This document shows positions 62,599 to 64,000 of a DNA stretch of 64,000 nucleotides, in pieces. The notes beneath the pieces were generated by a model, which was given only the letters and a program-made list of their open reading frames with translations, had not been told where the DNA came from and did no database searches. This DNA comes from Chloroflexota bacterium (lineage in GTDB: Bacteria; Chloroflexota; Anaerolineae; Aggregatilineales; Phototrophicaceae): assembly GCA_026707665.1 (NCBI GenBank), contig JAPOWK010000115.1:1-64000 (forward strand). The letters run 5' to 3'. Both the position numbers and the translations under genes were made by a program. Within the stretch, counting starts at the first letter, position 1. Each line of letters begins with the position of its first letter.

Positions 62599-64000
62599 TC
62601 GCGTGAGATCACTCCCGCTCGCTCCAGAGGGTGCATGCCATGCTGCGCCAGCGCCGGCGCTTCGCCCCCGGGGAACATCTTGCCGCGATTGGCGATTTCC
62701 TTAGGGTCGATCGCCAGCCGCAGCGCCTGCATGATATCGATTTCTTCTTCGCTGAACATGGCCGGCAGGTAATCGCGCTTCTCCATGCCGATGCCATGCT
62801 CGCCGGTGATTGATCCGCCGAGACGGATGCAGAGCGCCAGGATCTCTCCCGCCAGCGCCTCGGCTTTCTCCAGCGCGCCGTCTTCGCGCCCATCGTACAA
62901 GATCAGCGGATGCAGGTTGCCATCGCCGGCGTGGAAGACATTCGCCACCTCCAGCTGGTATTTCTCTTTGAGCGCGCTGATTTCCACCAGCGCCTCACCC
63001 AGGCGGCTGCGCGGCACGACGCCGTCCTGCACGATATAATCAGGACTGAGCCGACCGACGGCTGAGAATGCGCCTTTACGTCCCTTCCAGATGCGCGTCC
63101 GCTCTTCTTCGTCATTGGCGACGCGCACTTCAAAGGCGCCTGATTCGTCGATGATGCCTCGCAGTTGATCGAACTCAGCCTCGACCTGAGGCGCCTCGCC
63201 CTCGAGTTCGACGATGAGCAATGCCTCCGCATCGGGGTAGCCAGCTTGGACCGAGGCTTCGGCCGCTTTGATCGCCAGCCGATCCATGATTTCCATCGCG
63301 CCCGGCAGCAGTCCGGAAGCGACCACCATCGATACGGCGTCGCCCGCCCGTCCCAAATCGTCGTAGGCGGCGAGCACCGTGCGATAGAGCTCAGGCTGCG
63401 GCATCAAGCGCACGGTGATCTCCAGCGCGATGCCGAACAAGCCTTCGGAGCCGACGAAGAGCCCGATGAGATCGGGACCGATGCCGACGCCTTCGATGCT
63501 TTCGCCGCCGAATTGCGTCAGCGCGCCATCCGCCAAGACGACCTTCATACCCAGCACATGATTGCTGGTCATGCCGTATTTCAGGCAGTGAGCGCCGCCG
63601 CTGTTGAAGGCGATGTTGCCGCCGATGGTGCAGATGGATTGGCTCGACGGGTCGGGCGCGTAGTAGAGGCCATAGGGTTGCGCCGCCTCGGTGATGGCTA
63701 AGTTGATAACGCCCGGCTCCACCACGGCGATGCGCTGCTCCGGGTCGAGTTTCTTGATGCGATTCAAGCGATTCAAGCCGATGGTAAGCCCATCAGGAAT
63801 GGGCAGCGAGCCGCCGGACAGACTCGTGCCGCTGCCGCGGGCCACGAAGGGAACCGCCTGCTCGTGGCAGAGGCGCACGGTGTCGATGATTTCCGCTTCA
63901 TTGACGGGCAAGACCACCGCGCCCGGCACCGCGCTGAAGGCGGTCAGGGCATCGGATTCGTAGGGCAGCAATTCCACCTCGCGCGTCAGCAGGCGGTCGG
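62595..64000 (-). CDS. glcD: Glycolate oxidase catalytic subunit, N-terminus beyond the window
   Basis: At least 468 residues are visible. The frame stays open to the window edge, where ...[18 protein letters not shown] aligns with the normal GlcD N-terminal region, so only some 25-35 residues are missing. Flavin-binding segments [16 protein letters not shown] and [26 protein letters not shown] are present, as are the C-terminal [16 protein letters not shown] and [10 protein letters not shown]. It oxidises glycolate or D-lactate-type 2-hydroxy acids. First gene seen of a glcD-glcE-glcF operon. Confidence 0.93.
   Translation of the reverse strand, partial: DRLLTREVELLPYESDALTAFSAVPGAVVLPVNEAEIIDTVRLCHEQAVPFVARGSGTSLSGGSLPIPDGLTIGLNRLNRIKKLDPEQRIAVVEPGVINLAITEAAQPYGLYYAPDPSSQSICTIGGNIAFNSGGAHCLKYGMTSNHVLGMKVVLADGALTQFGGESIEGVGIGPDLIGLFVGSEGLFGIALEITVRLMPQPELYRTVLAAYDDLGRAGDAVSMVVASGLLPGAMEIMDRLAIKAAEASVQAGYPDAEALLIVELEGEAPQVEAEFDQLRGIIDESGAFEVRVANDEEERTRIWKGRKGAFSAVGRLSPDYIVQDGVVPRSRLGEALVEISALKEKYQLEVANVFHAGDGNLHPLILYDGREDGALEKAEALAGEILALCIRLGGSITGEHGIGMEKRDYLPAMFSEEEIDIMQALRLAIDPKEIANRGKMFPGGEAPALAQHGMHPLERAGVISRE

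Overview
The window is high-GC bacterial chromosomal DNA, most likely from a Chloroflexota (Anaerolineae-like) heterotroph. This rests on gene style rather than a marker gene: Pro/Thr extracytoplasmic linkers (VVVTATPAP), Uma2 nucleases, many Gfo/Idh oxidoreductases, and a very dense population of short palindromic repeats (GGGCGACTC...GAGTCGCCC with a GTAG at one end) and G/C-rich hairpins. No rRNA, tRNA, integrase, transposase or CRISPR array was seen.

Layout. 1-6.9 kb: start of a probable BNR-propeller gene, a HEPN-motif protein, an RHH-like protein, a MoaD-like/Asp-box propeller pair and two tandem ADP-ribosylglycohydrolases. 7-14.5 kb: sugar-acid dehydratase (IlvD/Edd), two tandem Gfo/Idh oxidoreductases, ThuA-like protein, two Uma2 proteins and a beta-hydroxyacid dehydrogenase. 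14.7-23.2 kb: small membrane and coiled-coil proteins, a giant indolepyruvate:ferredoxin oxidoreductase, CopD-like protein, RraA-like aldolase, YchF and an M20 peptidase. 23.2-24.3 kb is a 1.1-kb gene-free nest of repeats. 24.3-32.3 kb: two tandem acyl-CoA dehydrogenase-like proteins, a hexulose-phosphate-synthase-like protein, two immunity-like genes of lower GC, a zinc dehydrogenase and a sugar isomerase.

32.5-46.8 kb (plus strand) looks like one catabolic locus: a GntR/LacI-type regulator with a perfect palindromic operator, a peptide-type ABC transporter, a PhyH oxygenase, a ROK kinase, NanE and two Gfo/Idh oxidoreductases. The transporter's last ATPase is fused to a transmembrane helix and three extracytoplasmic repeats. 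Import and breakdown of an amino sugar such as N-acetylmannosamine or sialic acid is the simplest reading. 46.9-56.6 kb (minus strand) is a 6-deoxyhexose (rhamnose/fucose) locus: FucU/RbsD mutarotase, HAD phosphatase, rhamnulokinase, a complete RhaT/P/Q/S-type ABC importer, class II aldolase and an ASRT-family sugar-binding protein. 56.7-64 kb: MOSC protein, aldo/keto reductase, secreted CSLREA/SH3 protein, and the glycolate oxidase genes glcD-glcE-glcF (glcD runs off the window).

The two most unusual items are (i) a 22-bp micro-element present at least 13 times. It has a constant 11-nt loop (GCGTAGACACT-like) between 4-base arms that change but stay complementary, followed by 3 nt, and it is inserted at one edge of the loop of other hairpin repeats. 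It also sits inside a class II aldolase gene without breaking the frame. (ii) The ABC ATPase - TM - triple-repeat fusion at 38887-41436.
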